A stretch of 60,055 nt of DNA. It comes from UBA1189 sp045612925 (GTDB taxonomy: Bacteria; Bacteroidota; Bacteroidia; Bacteroidales; Bacteroidaceae). A model generated the notes under the pieces. The model was given only the letters and a program-made list of their open reading frames with translations. It was not told where the DNA came from and did no database searches. Below are positions 32,958 to 41,682 of this stretch, piece after piece; positions within the stretch are counted from its first letter, which is position 1, and every line of letters starts with the position of its first letter. A program made the position numbers and the translations under genes. The stretch covers positions 1 to 60,055 of the forward strand of contig JAZKZX010000008.1 in the NCBI GenBank assembly GCA_045612925.1, written 5' to 3'.

Positions 32958-34985
32958 ATGAAGCCTACTACGAAACATAGCTTATTCGTTGCATTTGCGT
33001 TTATTATTGTCATTGTGGGTATCTGCCTTTTGTTGCCCCGTGAAAAGTCTGTCAATATTGAGTTTGCTATAGGTAAACCTTGGCGATATGAGCAGCTGAC
33101 AGCACCATTCGACTTTGCTGTAGCTAAAAGTGAGGCTGAGCTACAACGGGAGCAGGCTGAAGTTTTGGCCTCTCAACGCCCCTACTATACAAAAGAGGCC
33201 CAGGCAGGAGTTGCTGCTATCGATTCATTTGCAGCATTTCATTTGCGCGAGTTGCATCACATCGTGAATGGTGCTTTGCGTCAGAAGATTGTTTCTCAAC
33301 TTCAATATATATACAGCAAGGGCATCATTAGTACCAATGATTACCATCGTTTGCAAGAAGATAGTATCAGCACCATCATGCTTATAGAACAGAATTGGGC
33401 TCATCCTGTCATGGTGACGGATTTATTCACCGTACAGCAGGCTTACGATAACTTGATGGCTATAGACTCCACCTCGAGAGGACGATATGCTCTTCGGCAG
33501 AGCAACTTGAACGACTACATCATGCCCAATATAGGTTATGACGCGGCAAAGTCAGAGGCTGCGCGGCGCGAAATGCTGGAGAGAATTTCACCCAATAGTG
33601 GAGTTATCCTTGCAGGGCAGAAAATCATCGGCAGTGGTGAGATGGTGGGTGAAGAGCAATATCAGGTACTCATGTCGTACCGTAACGAACTAGACAAGCG
33701 TGTCGATGAACGAGGTATACAAATGACTCTCGTGGGGCAGATTCTGCTCGTTACCCTATTTGTAGGTGCATTCCTCGTATATCTCATCAACTATCGCCGC
33801 AGCTACTTATATGAACGTAACAAGTTGTTGTTCCTCTGTACTCAATTGATGATCTTCCCCATCGCAGCCTCATGGATTATGACAAATGGAGGCGCCCTCA
33901 TGATTGTGCCTTTTGCTATGGCGCCCGTGATGATTAGTGTGTTCCTCGATGCCCGCACAGCTCTTATGGCGCATTTGATTATCGTGCTGATTTGTTCGAT
34001 TGCAGTTCCTGACCCCTTCGTGTTTGTTTTGTTACAACTTACGGCAGGTGTAGCTGCCATCTACTCGCTCACCGAGCTTACCGAACGCTCGCAGATATTC
34101 CGCGTAGCGCTCATTGCCATCCTTTGCTATAGCTTTGTATACTTTGGGTATGAGCTCATCACGAAGAGTGCATTCGTTATGTTCAACAAACGCATCTTCG
34201 CACATTTTCTGCTCAATGGTATATTGCTGCTTTTTACTTACCCCTTGATGTTGCTCTATGAAAAGCTATTCCGTTTCACCTCCGATGTGACACTGATGGA
34301 ACTTTCCAATTTCAACATCAAATTGTTGCGTCAACTCTCCGAAGATGCACCTGGCACCTTCCAGCATTCCATACAGGTGTCAAACCTTGCAGCCGCAGCT
34401 GCCAATAAGGTGGGCGCCAGCAGTCTCTTAGTGCGTACTGGAGCTATGTATCACGATATTGGCAAGTTGAGTAATCCCATCTTCTTTACAGAGAACCAGG
34501 GAAGCACCAATCCTCATGCCTGCCTGCCCTATGAAAAGAGTGCGCAGATTATCATTAGCCATGTGGCCGACGGGTTGCGTCTTGCCGATAAGCACCACTT
34601 GCCTGAAGCTATCAAAGACTTTATTCGCACCCACCATGGACTTAGCAAAGCTAAATATTTCTACATCTCTTACCAAAATGAGCATCCGGGCGAAGAGGTC
34701 GACGAAAGCCTATTCACCTACCCTGGCCCCAATCCGCATTCTATGGAAACCGCTATTCTCATGATGGCCGACTCGGTAGAGGCTGCTTCGCGCAGTTTAC
34801 CCGAATACACAGAAGAAAATATTGCCAACTTGGTGGACCGTATCATCGATGCGCAGGTGGCAGAGGGCTATTTCAAGAGCTGCCCCATCACTTTCAAGGA
34901 TATTACCGACATCAAGGCCGTGTTAAAGGAGAAGCTACGCACGATATATCATACTCGAATCACTTATCCCGAGTTGAAGAGATAG
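32958..34985 (+). CDS. pgpH: 7TMR-HD family phosphohydrolase (PgpH-like)
   Basis: A 675-residue membrane protein. It has an N-terminal helix, an extracytoplasmic 7TMR-HDED domain (about 45-265), seven membrane helices (about 270-450), and a cytoplasmic HD domain (about 465-640) with TFQHSIQVSNLAAAAA, MYHDIGKLSNP, and HHGLSKAKYFY. The closest characterised relative in other phyla, PgpH, degrades cyclic di-AMP; that substrate is assumed. It follows rnc after 65 bases. Confidence 0.9.
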   Translation: MKPTTKHSLFVAFAFIIVIVGICLLLPREKSVNIEFAIGKPWRYEQLTAPFDFAVAKSEAELQREQAEVLASQRPYYTKEAQAGVAAIDSFAAFHLRELHHIVNGALRQKIVSQLQYIYSKGIISTNDYHRLQEDSISTIMLIEQNWAHPVMVTDLFTVQQAYDNLMAIDSTSRGRYALRQSNLNDYIMPNIGYDAAKSEAARREMLERISPNSGVILAGQKIIGSGEMVGEEQYQVLMSYRNELDKRVDERGIQMTLVGQILLVTLFVGAFLVYLINYRRSYLYERNKLLFLCTQLMIFPIAASWIMTNGGALMIVPFAMAPVMISVFLDARTALMAHLIIVLICSIAVPDPFVFVLLQLTAGVAAIYSLTELTERSQIFRVALIAILCYSFVYFGYELITKSAFVMFNKRIFAHFLLNGILLLFTYPLMLLYEKLFRFTSDVTLMELSNFNIKLLRQLSEDAPGTFQHSIQVSNLAAAAANKVGASSLLVRTGAMYHDIGKLSNPIFFTENQGSTNPHACLPYEKSAQIIISHVADGLRLADKHHLPEAIKDFIRTHHGLSKAKYFYISYQNEHPGEEVDESLFTYPGPNPHSMETAILMMADSVEAASRSLPEYTEENIANLVDRIIDAQVAEGYFKSCPITFKDITDIKAVLKEKLRTIYHTRITYPELKR

Positions 34986-35092
34986 AACTCTCCGTTAGAC
35001 ATCATCCGAATCGTACGGAGAATTACTTATGGCGTCGCCTTAAGAGGTGTTGACTTTATTTATAGGTGTTGTTCAAAGTTTCTTACGCCTTG

Positions 35093-35160
35093 AAAATATC
35101 ACTACGGTGAAAAAGAATTATCACCGAAGAGATAAAATTTTATCATAGGTTTGATATTTT
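35093..35160. repeat. Predicted three-way junction of nested inverted repeats
   Basis: An outer stem AAAATATCA/TGATATTTT (35093-35101/35152-35160) encloses hairpin CGGTGA/TCACCG (35105-35110/35121-35126) and the perfect palindrome GATAAAATTTTATC (35131-35144). It could be a structured RNA, a protein-binding site or a short interspersed element. Confidence 0.55.
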
Positions 35161-35342
35161 TTCATTAGAACGACAAAACTGATAGCCCCGTAAAACGTCT
35201 GGCGAGAAAACTATGTATAGTGTTGTTCCGTAAATGAAGAATTTGTCTGGTTTTTCATCATAAAAAAGCCTTCTTACAAGGTAAAATGGAACAGAAAAAG
35301 CAAATAATTGCTTAAGAAATCGTCAGTTAAGAAAAAAAACCC

Positions 35343-35350
35343 TATATTTG
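35343..35350 (+). promoter_or_regulatory. secDF promoter -7 box
   Basis: TATATTTG fits TAnnTTTG and would give a leader of about 80 bases before the ATG at 35435. The -33 element is unclear. Confidence 0.55.
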
Positions 35351-35434
35351 CGCCTTTGTTGGAAATTGTACCCCAATGGTAGGGCATTTCTAATAAAGTG
35401 GGAAACAAATAACAAAATAAAATAATTAACAACA

Positions 35435-38413
35435 ATGCAAAACAAAGGATTTGTAAAAGTAATTGCGGTATTGCTCACCGTAGTGTGTGCATTTTACCTC
35501 TCCTTCACCTTTGTGACCAGCCATCATGAGAAGAAGGCTGCGCAATATGCTGGAGGCGAATCGGAGTACATCGATTCAGTAATGAACAAGAAGGTATACC
35601 TCGGTGTGTACACCTTCAAGCAGGCCCGTGAAATGGGTATCGGCCTCGGCCTCGACCTTAAGGGCGGTATGAACGTCATCCTCGAGGTGTCAGTGCCCGA
35701 TGTAATCAAGGCTCTTGCCGACCACAAGACTGACGAGGCTTTTGTTAATGCAGTAGCCATTGCTAATAAGCAGGCTGCAAGCAGCAACAGCGACTTCATT
35801 ACCTTATTTATTAAAGAGTATAAGAACCAGAAGCCCGATGGCACACTCGCAGAACTCTTCGCTACACAGCAGCTCAAGGATAAGGTAAACACCAAGAGTA
35901 CTGATGCTGAGGTTGAAGCTGTAGTTCGTGCCGAGGTTGACGCTGCTATCGCTAACTCATTCAATGTGCTCCGTACCCGTATCGACCGCTTCGGTGTGGC
36001 TCAGCCCAACATTCAGGAGCTCGAGGGTAGCATGGGTCGTATCATGGTGGAACTCCCTGGTGTGAAGGAGCCCGAGCGTGTAAGAAAGTTGCTCCAGGGT
36101 TCGGCTAACCTTGAATTTTGGGAGACATACACTTCAGCAGAAGTAGCTCCTTTCCTTGCTGCTGCTGATGCCAAGCTCCGCGATATTCTCGTAGTTGAGG
36201 AGCCCGAGACCGTTGCTGAAGAGACCACAACAGAAGTTGTTGCAGAGGAGGAGAATGTAGACCTCTCTGCTCTGACTGGTGACAATGCAGAGCCTGCTGC
36301 CGATGCTGCGGCTATTGCTAAGGCTAAGAAGGAGAACCCCTTGTTGTCAATTCTTCAGGTAGCGCAGAACCAGTACTGTGTAGTAGGTTATGCTCACAGC
36401 CGCGATATGAAACAGATTGACGAGTATCTCGCTCGTGAAGAGGTTAAGGCTGTACTTCCCCGCGACCTCAAGCTCATGTGGGGTGTGAAGGCTATCGATG
36501 AGGATGGTAAAGTTTTTGAACTTTATGCCATTAAGTCAACACAACGCAATGGTCGCGCTCCGCTCGAGGGTGATGTTATCGTATCGGCTACCGATGACTA
36601 CGACAACAACGGTCGCCCCAGCGTATCTATGACCATGAACTCTGATGGTGCACGTCGTTGGGCACAGCTCACCAAGCAGAACATTGGTAAGCCCATCGCT
36701 ATCGCACTTGACGGCTACATCTATAGCGCTCCTAATGTACAGAACGAGATTACAGGTGGTCAGTCACAGATTACCGGTCAGTTCACTCAGGAGGACACCA
36801 AGGACTTGGCCAATGTGTTGAAGTCTGGTAAGATGCCCGCTCCTGCCAAGATCGTACAGGAAGACATCGTAGGTCCCTCACTCGGTCAGAAGTCTATCGA
36901 GCAGGGTATCATCTCTTTCATCGTAGCATTCATCGTATTGATGATTTACATGTGTGCTATGTACGGCTTCATCCCCGGTATGGTAGCTAATGGCGCGCTC
37001 ATCCTCAACTTCTTCTTCACACTCGGTATCTTGGCTTCGTTCCAGGCTGCTCTCACCCTTTCTGGTATCGCCGGTATGGTGTTGACCCTCGGTATGGCAG
37101 TGGATGCCAACGTGCTTATCTACGAGCGCACCAAGGAGGAACTCCGTGCAGGTAAGACTGTAAAGCAGGCACTCACCGATGGTTACAAGAACGCATTCTC
37201 TGCGATCTTCGACTCTAACATCACCTCTATCATTACAGGTATCATCCTCTTCAACTTCGGTACTGGTCCTATCCGTGGCTTCGCAACGACCTTGATCATC
37301 GGTATCGTTTGCTCATTCTTCACCGCAGTGTTCATGACCCGTCTCGTGTACGAGTGGCGTTTGGCTAAGGAGAACTCTAAGTGGAATAACCTCACCTTTA
37401 CCACTGGTCTCTCTGCTAACCTCATGCGCAACTCTAAGATCAACTTCATGGGTTCTGCTAAGGTATCGTTCGCAGTGTTTGGCTTGGCAATTGTTATCAG
37501 TGTTGCTTCGCTCGGCCTTCGTGGTCTCAGTTCAAGCATTGACTTCACTGGTGGTCGCAACTTCACCGTTAAGTTCGAACAGAAGGTAGAGCCCGAGCAG
37601 ATCCGCGAGGTTTTGGCCGACAAGATTGGCGAGGATGCTTCAGTATCAGTTATTGCCCTCGGAGCAGATGGGCAGACTGTACGTATCAGCACCAACTACC
37701 GCATCAATGACGATGCTCAGGATATCGATGCTGAAATCGAAATGTTCCTCTATGAGGCCTTCAAGGGTGCTAACCTCGTAAGCAGCGATCTCACCTACGA
37801 TGTATTCATCGATCGTGACAACCACGAGGGCGGTTCTATCATCTCTTCACAGAAGGTGGGTCCCAGCATGGCATCTGACATCCTCCGTGGTGCTATCTGG
37901 TCAGTGATACTCGCATGGTTGGCTATCTTCATCTACATCCTCTTCCGTTTCCGCAACGTTGCATACAGCGTAGGTTCTGTTATCGCATTGGTTGTAGACG
38001 TTATCCTCATTATGGGTACCTACTCACTCCTCAGCGGTGTGTTGCCCTTCTCTATGGATGTTGACCAGACCTTCATCGGTGCCATCCTCACCGCTATCGG
38101 TTACTCTATCAACGATAAGGTGGTAATCTTCGACCGTATCCGTGAGTTCTTCGGTCTCTATCCCAAGCGCGATAAGAGCCAGCTCTTCAACGACTCACTC
38201 AACACCACACTTGCCCGTACCATCAATACCTCAGTAAGTACCCTCGTAGTACTTCTCTGCATCTTCTTCCTCGGTGGTGAGAGCATCCGTAGCTTCTCAT
38301 TCGCTATGATTCTCGGTGTGGTATACGGTACTTGCTCATCACTCTTCCTTGCCGCTCCGTTGGCATACCGTGTGATGTACAAGAAGGACAAGAAGGCTTC
38401 AGCTAAGGCTTAA
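35435..38413 (+). CDS. secDF: Protein translocase subunit SecDF (fusion)
   Basis: A 992-residue fusion of SecD and SecF, common in Bacteroidetes. The SecD half has an N-terminal helix, the P1 periplasmic domain with LGLDLKGGMNVILEV, and FNVLRTRIDRFGVAQPNIQ, followed by its six-helix block (GMVLTLGMAVDANVLIYERTKEE). The SecF half shows SSSIDFTGGRNFTV and IGYSINDKVVIFDRIRE. It uses the proton gradient to pull exported proteins through SecYEG. An alanine/glutamate-rich insert lies near residues 255-300. A terminator follows. Confidence 0.97.
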   Translation: MQNKGFVKVIAVLLTVVCAFYLSFTFVTSHHEKKAAQYAGGESEYIDSVMNKKVYLGVYTFKQAREMGIGLGLDLKGGMNVILEVSVPDVIKALADHKTDEAFVNAVAIANKQAASSNSDFITLFIKEYKNQKPDGTLAELFATQQLKDKVNTKSTDAEVEAVVRAEVDAAIANSFNVLRTRIDRFGVAQPNIQELEGSMGRIMVELPGVKEPERVRKLLQGSANLEFWETYTSAEVAPFLAAADAKLRDILVVEEPETVAEETTTEVVAEEENVDLSALTGDNAEPAADAAAIAKAKKENPLLSILQVAQNQYCVVGYAHSRDMKQIDEYLAREEVKAVLPRDLKLMWGVKAIDEDGKVFELYAIKSTQRNGRAPLEGDVIVSATDDYDNNGRPSVSMTMNSDGARRWAQLTKQNIGKPIAIALDGYIYSAPNVQNEITGGQSQITGQFTQEDTKDLANVLKSGKMPAPAKIVQEDIVGPSLGQKSIEQGIISFIVAFIVLMIYMCAMYGFIPGMVANGALILNFFFTLGILASFQAALTLSGIAGMVLTLGMAVDANVLIYERTKEELRAGKTVKQALTDGYKNAFSAIFDSNITSIITGIILFNFGTGPIRGFATTLIIGIVCSFFTAVFMTRLVYEWRLAKENSKWNNLTFTTGLSANLMRNSKINFMGSAKVSFAVFGLAIVISVASLGLRGLSSSIDFTGGRNFTVKFEQKVEPEQIREVLADKIGEDASVSVIALGADGQTVRISTNYRINDDAQDIDAEIEMFLYEAFKGANLVSSDLTYDVFIDRDNHEGGSIISSQKVGPSMASDILRGAIWSVILAWLAIFIYILFRFRNVAYSVGSVIALVVDVILIMGTYSLLSGVLPFSMDVDQTFIGAILTAIGYSINDKVVIFDRIREFFGLYPKRDKSQLFNDSLNTTLARTINTSVSTLVVLLCIFFLGGESIRSFSFAMILGVVYGTCSSLFLAAPLAYRVMYKKDKKASAKA

Positions 38414-38449
38414 GCCATTAATTAGAAGAACAGATAAATCTTTTAGTGA

Positions 38450-38486
38450 AAGAGGGGATTACTTTCGGTAGTTCCCTCTTCTTTTA
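38450..38486 (+). terminator. secDF terminator
   Basis: AAGAGGG (38450-38456) pairs with CCCTCTT (38474-38480), followed by CTTTTATT. Confidence 0.6.
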
Positions 38487-38505
38487 TTAAAAAAAGCCCG
38501 AATGA

Positions 38506-38536
38506 TTGGGGAATAGCAAGAAAAGGAGTAATTTTG
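38506..38536 (+). promoter_or_regulatory. ychF promoter
   Basis: TTG (38506-38508), a 20-base spacer and TAATTTTG (38529-38536), 40 bases before the ychF ATG. Confidence 0.6.
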
Positions 38537-38575
38537 CAGTCGAATTAAAATAGAACCAAATAGATAAGATAAATC

Positions 38576-39679
38576 ATGGCACTTCAATGCGGAATTGTAG
38601 GACTGCCCAATGTAGGTAAGTCGACACTTTTTAACTGTTTGTCAAACGCCAAGGCACAGGCAGCAAACTTTCCTTTCTGTACAATCGAACCCAATGTGGG
38701 CGTTATCACAGTTCCCGACGAACGACTCAATAAGTTGGCAGAGCTTATCAATCCCAACCGTATCGTTCCTACTACAGTAGAGATTGTCGATATTGCCGGA
38801 CTCGTGAAAGGTGCCAGTAAGGGTGAAGGCTTAGGTAATAAGTTTCTTGCCAATATCCGTGAGACCGACGCTATTATCCATGTGCTCCGTTGCTTCGACG
38901 ATGATAATGTAACTCATGTGGACGGATCTGTTGATCCTGTTCGCGACAAGGAAATTATTGACGCCGAATTGCAGATCAAGGACCTCGAGACTGTAGAGCA
39001 GCGTATTCAGCGAGTACAGAAGCAGGCTACCACAGGTGGCGACAAGCAGGCCAAGTTGCAGTACGAGGTGTTGTGCAAGTATCGTGATGTGTTGCAGCAA
39101 GGAAAGTCGGCACGCAGTGTGACTTTTGACACAAAGGATGAGCAGAAGGCAGCCAAGGAATTGTTCCTCCTCACCTCAAAGCCCGTGCTTTATGTGTGCA
39201 ATGTAGACGAGAAGAGCGCCATCAATGGCAATAAATATGTAGATCAGGTACGTGAAGCTATCAAGGAGGAGAATGCTGAGTTGCTTATCGTAGCCGCTCG
39301 TACTGAGGCTGACATTGCTGAGCTCGAGACCTATGAAGATCGTCAGATGTTCCTTGCGGAGGTTGGTTTAGAGGAGTCAGGTGTAGCACGCCTCATTAAG
39401 TCTGCTTACGCATTACTCAGCCTCGAGACCTACATTACTGCTGGCGTACAGGAGGTGCGTGCATGGACCTATCACAAGGGTTGGAAGGCCCCGCAGTGTG
39501 CAGGTGTCATCCACACTGACTTTGAGAAAGGCTTTATTCGTGCCGAGGTCATCAAATATGAAGACTACATCAAGTATGGCTCTGAAGCTGCCGTACGCGA
39601 AGCTGGTAAGCTCTCTGTTGAGGGTAAGGAGTATGTTGTGCAGGATGGTGACATTATGCACTTCCGATTCAATGTGTAA
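38576..39679 (+). CDS. ychF: Redox-regulated ATPase YchF
   Basis: A 367-residue Obg-family P-loop ATPase that binds ribosomes. It has G1 GLPNVGKST (residues 8-16), G3 DIAGLVKGASKGEGLGN and the NVDEKS specificity region that favours ATP over GTP in this family. A central coiled coil and the C-terminal TGS-like domain (TYITAGVQEVRAWTYHKGWKAPQCAGVIH, EAGKLSVEGKEY) are complete. lgt follows after 6 bases. Confidence 0.97.
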   Translation: MALQCGIVGLPNVGKSTLFNCLSNAKAQAANFPFCTIEPNVGVITVPDERLNKLAELINPNRIVPTTVEIVDIAGLVKGASKGEGLGNKFLANIRETDAIIHVLRCFDDDNVTHVDGSVDPVRDKEIIDAELQIKDLETVEQRIQRVQKQATTGGDKQAKLQYEVLCKYRDVLQQGKSARSVTFDTKDEQKAAKELFLLTSKPVLYVCNVDEKSAINGNKYVDQVREAIKEENAELLIVAARTEADIAELETYEDRQMFLAEVGLEESGVARLIKSAYALLSLETYITAGVQEVRAWTYHKGWKAPQCAGVIHTDFEKGFIRAEVIKYEDYIKYGSEAAVREAGKLSVEGKEYVVQDGDIMHFRFNV

Positions 39680-39685
39680 TTAGTC

Positions 39686-40489
39686 ATGATTACTTGGAAT
39701 CCTCCTATTGGCATTGGACCTTTGCGTTTCTATGCCCTGTTTTGGGTGTTAGGTTTAGCAGGTGCTTACCTTGTAGTACAGAAACTTTACAAGGAAGAAA
39801 AGATAAAGGACGAACTGTTCGAGCCGCTATTCTTCTATTGCTTCTTTGGCATCCTGCTCGGTGCGCGTTTGGGACATTGTATCTTCTACGAACCCGCTTA
39901 CTATTTTCATGACTTCCCCCGTTTCCTTGAGATGTGGCTTCCCATTCGTTTTACCCCCTCGGGTGTGCGCCTCATAGGTTATCAGGGACTTGCAAGTCAT
40001 GGTGGCACACTTGGCTTGATGATTGCCCTATGGCTCTATGTGCGAAAGTATAAGGTGCCTTTGTGGACTGTTCTTGACAATATTGCTATTGCCACTCCTA
40101 TCACTGCTTGCTGCATTCGTCTTGGTAACCTGATGAATTCCGAGATTATAGGACGCCCCACAGGAGGTGATTTTGGCTTCATCTTCGCACAGGTCGACAT
40201 GCTTCCTCGCCATCCTGCACAACTTTATGAAGCTATTTCTTATGCCATATTTGGCCTGATCGGTTGGTATCTTTACAAGCATATGCCTCGCAAGGTGGGT
40301 ACAGGATTTTTCTTTGGCTATTGCCTTACCAATATCTTTACCTTCCGTTTCTTTGTGGAGTTCTTCAAGGAGGTACAGAGCGATTTCGAGGTAGGCATGC
40401 CGCTCGACATGGGGCAACTCCTCAGCATACCCTTCGTAATACTCGGCGTATGGTGCATGATTAATAGTTTCAAGGTTGCAAAGCATTGA
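39686..40489 (+). CDS. lgt: Prolipoprotein diacylglyceryl transferase
   Basis: A 267-residue inner-membrane enzyme that attaches diacylglyceryl to the lipobox cysteine of prolipoproteins, which are numerous in this window. It has about seven membrane helices, the family motif GYQGLASHGGTLGLM (catalytic-type histidine), CIRLGNLMNSEIIGRPT, and HPAQLYEA. It shares the direction of ychF and ends at a strong bidirectional terminator. Confidence 0.96.
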   Translation: MITWNPPIGIGPLRFYALFWVLGLAGAYLVVQKLYKEEKIKDELFEPLFFYCFFGILLGARLGHCIFYEPAYYFHDFPRFLEMWLPIRFTPSGVRLIGYQGLASHGGTLGLMIALWLYVRKYKVPLWTVLDNIAIATPITACCIRLGNLMNSEIIGRPTGGDFGFIFAQVDMLPRHPAQLYEAISYAIFGLIGWYLYKHMPRKVGTGFFFGYCLTNIFTFRFFVEFFKEVQSDFEVGMPLDMGQLLSIPFVILGVWCMINSFKVAKH

Positions 40490-40513
40490 ACAGAGATTAT
40501 TAGATAATAATAT

Positions 40514-40550
40514 AAAAGCCTTCAGGACTGTTGTTCTGAAGGCTTTTATT
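40514..40550. terminator. Bidirectional terminator lgt/gldN
   Basis: AAAAGCCTTCAG (40514-40525) and CTGAAGGCTTTT (40536-40547) are perfect complements, with T on one side and A on the other. It serves the convergent lgt and gldN genes. Confidence 0.85.
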
Positions 40551-40566
40551 TATTGTCTAGTCTAAT

Positions 40567-41655
40567 TTATCTGCGTTGCCGACGCACTGAAAGTGTTTGA
40601 CTGCTACTTGCTGATTTGCTTGATGTAGTGGGCTTTTGACGAGTTGTACGCACAGAGGCGGTCTTCTCTGGAGTATTTTTCTCTGCAGGTTTAGCAGTTT
40701 TTGTAGGTTCAGCCTTTGGTGGGCGTACGATTGCGGGACGTGACGTGCCCTTTTTTTCAGATTTCTTCTCAGAGATGGTTGTTGTAGTGTCAGGCTCTTC
40801 GATACCCCACAGTTTGTTCTCAAAGGTGACGAGTTCTTTCTCAATGCGTTGTTGTTCTGCCTTCATGGCTGTGTCGTTGGGGCAGTATTGCGCGAGGAGC
40901 TTATTTTGTAAGTTAGCAGTTTTGTAAATCTCTCCCTCATAGAGGCTGCGTACGAAATAGTCATCAATGCTCATGTTTGATACATTATTGTAGCTGCTGG
41001 TCATTAAAGGCGTCATGCCGAAGTAGGGGCTTACCTCATCGTAGTTGAGCCAAAACATGGGATATTTGGTAGTCTCGCTTCCAAAGTCTCCGCTGCGGTG
41101 AAGTACAGGGCAGATGGCCGTCACGCGCGTTGCATAGGTCGCAGTACGCTGGTCGTAGAACGAACTTTCTTTAATAAAATAGCTTAACACCTCACCTGAA
41201 GGGATATCGCTATCAGCAATGGCAAGCTTACCGCCCTTATCTTCGTAGTAGATGTAAAACTTATCAAGCATGTCTGTCACCTTGTACTTGTTGTCTTCGG
41301 TGAAGAGTTCATTACCATCCGAGCGATATTCATAAGCAGGCACCTTACCCTCGGCAACAAGGCGGATGATGAGAGTGAAGAGGTTTACGCGGTCGCCAAG
41401 CGGTTCTACAGGGTAATAGAGTGCTGCGTTCTTTTCCTTGGTGAGGTCAAGGGTGCGGTAGATATCACGTTTCCATACCACATCAGTGGGTGCAGGCATT
41501 TGTGCCGTATATTGTGCTTTGGCACGTTCACTGAGCGAAGTCTCTATCTTCTTTTCTGCATCCGACTGTGCTTGTATGCGTGACTTGGGTTGCGCCATTG
41601 CAGCTTGTGCGCAGACAGCCAAGACTGCTATTGTTATGAAGGTTTTCAGTTTCAT
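40567..41655 (-). CDS. gldN: Type IX secretion system protein GldN/PorN
   Basis: A 362-residue exported protein: signal peptide (ending near MAQPKS), then the GldN domain (VVWKRDIYRTLDLTKEKNAALYYP, FTLIIRLVAEGKVPAYEY, VTAICPVLHRSGD, PMFWLNYDEV). GldN binds GldK in the ring-shaped periplasmic complex of the T9SS (family knowledge). The last about 70 residues are a basic, low-complexity tail rich in Lys, Pro, Thr, Ser and Arg (EKNTPEKTASVRTTRQKP, ending VRRQRR), not part of the core fold. It is the last gene of the operon. Confidence 0.95.
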   Translation of the reverse strand: MKLKTFITIAVLAVCAQAAMAQPKSRIQAQSDAEKKIETSLSERAKAQYTAQMPAPTDVVWKRDIYRTLDLTKEKNAALYYPVEPLGDRVNLFTLIIRLVAEGKVPAYEYRSDGNELFTEDNKYKVTDMLDKFYIYYEDKGGKLAIADSDIPSGEVLSYFIKESSFYDQRTATYATRVTAICPVLHRSGDFGSETTKYPMFWLNYDEVSPYFGMTPLMTSSYNNVSNMSIDDYFVRSLYEGEIYKTANLQNKLLAQYCPNDTAMKAEQQRIEKELVTFENKLWGIEEPDTTTTISEKKSEKKGTSRPAIVRPPKAEPTKTAKPAEKNTPEKTASVRTTRQKPTTSSKSASSSQTLSVRRQRR

Positions 41656-41682
41656 ATTGTTTATGTTTTAGGCTCGGAGTTT

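Larger units (their letters stand above)
34986..35434. other. Structured gene-free region before secDF
   Basis: About 450 bases without a coding frame of note. The word AGGTGTTG occurs at 35045-35052 and 35064-35071. Nested stems at 35093-35160 form a predicted three-way junction. The secDF -7 box is at 35343-35350, followed by an 85-base leader with a possible TACC/GGTA stem. No tRNA-like cloverleaf is seen. Confidence 0.6.

Noticed and set aside
34986..35434. tRNA or known riboswitch in the gap before secDF
   Set aside because: No acceptor stem, T-loop or anticodon pattern; the nested stems do not fit a riboswitch class I know.
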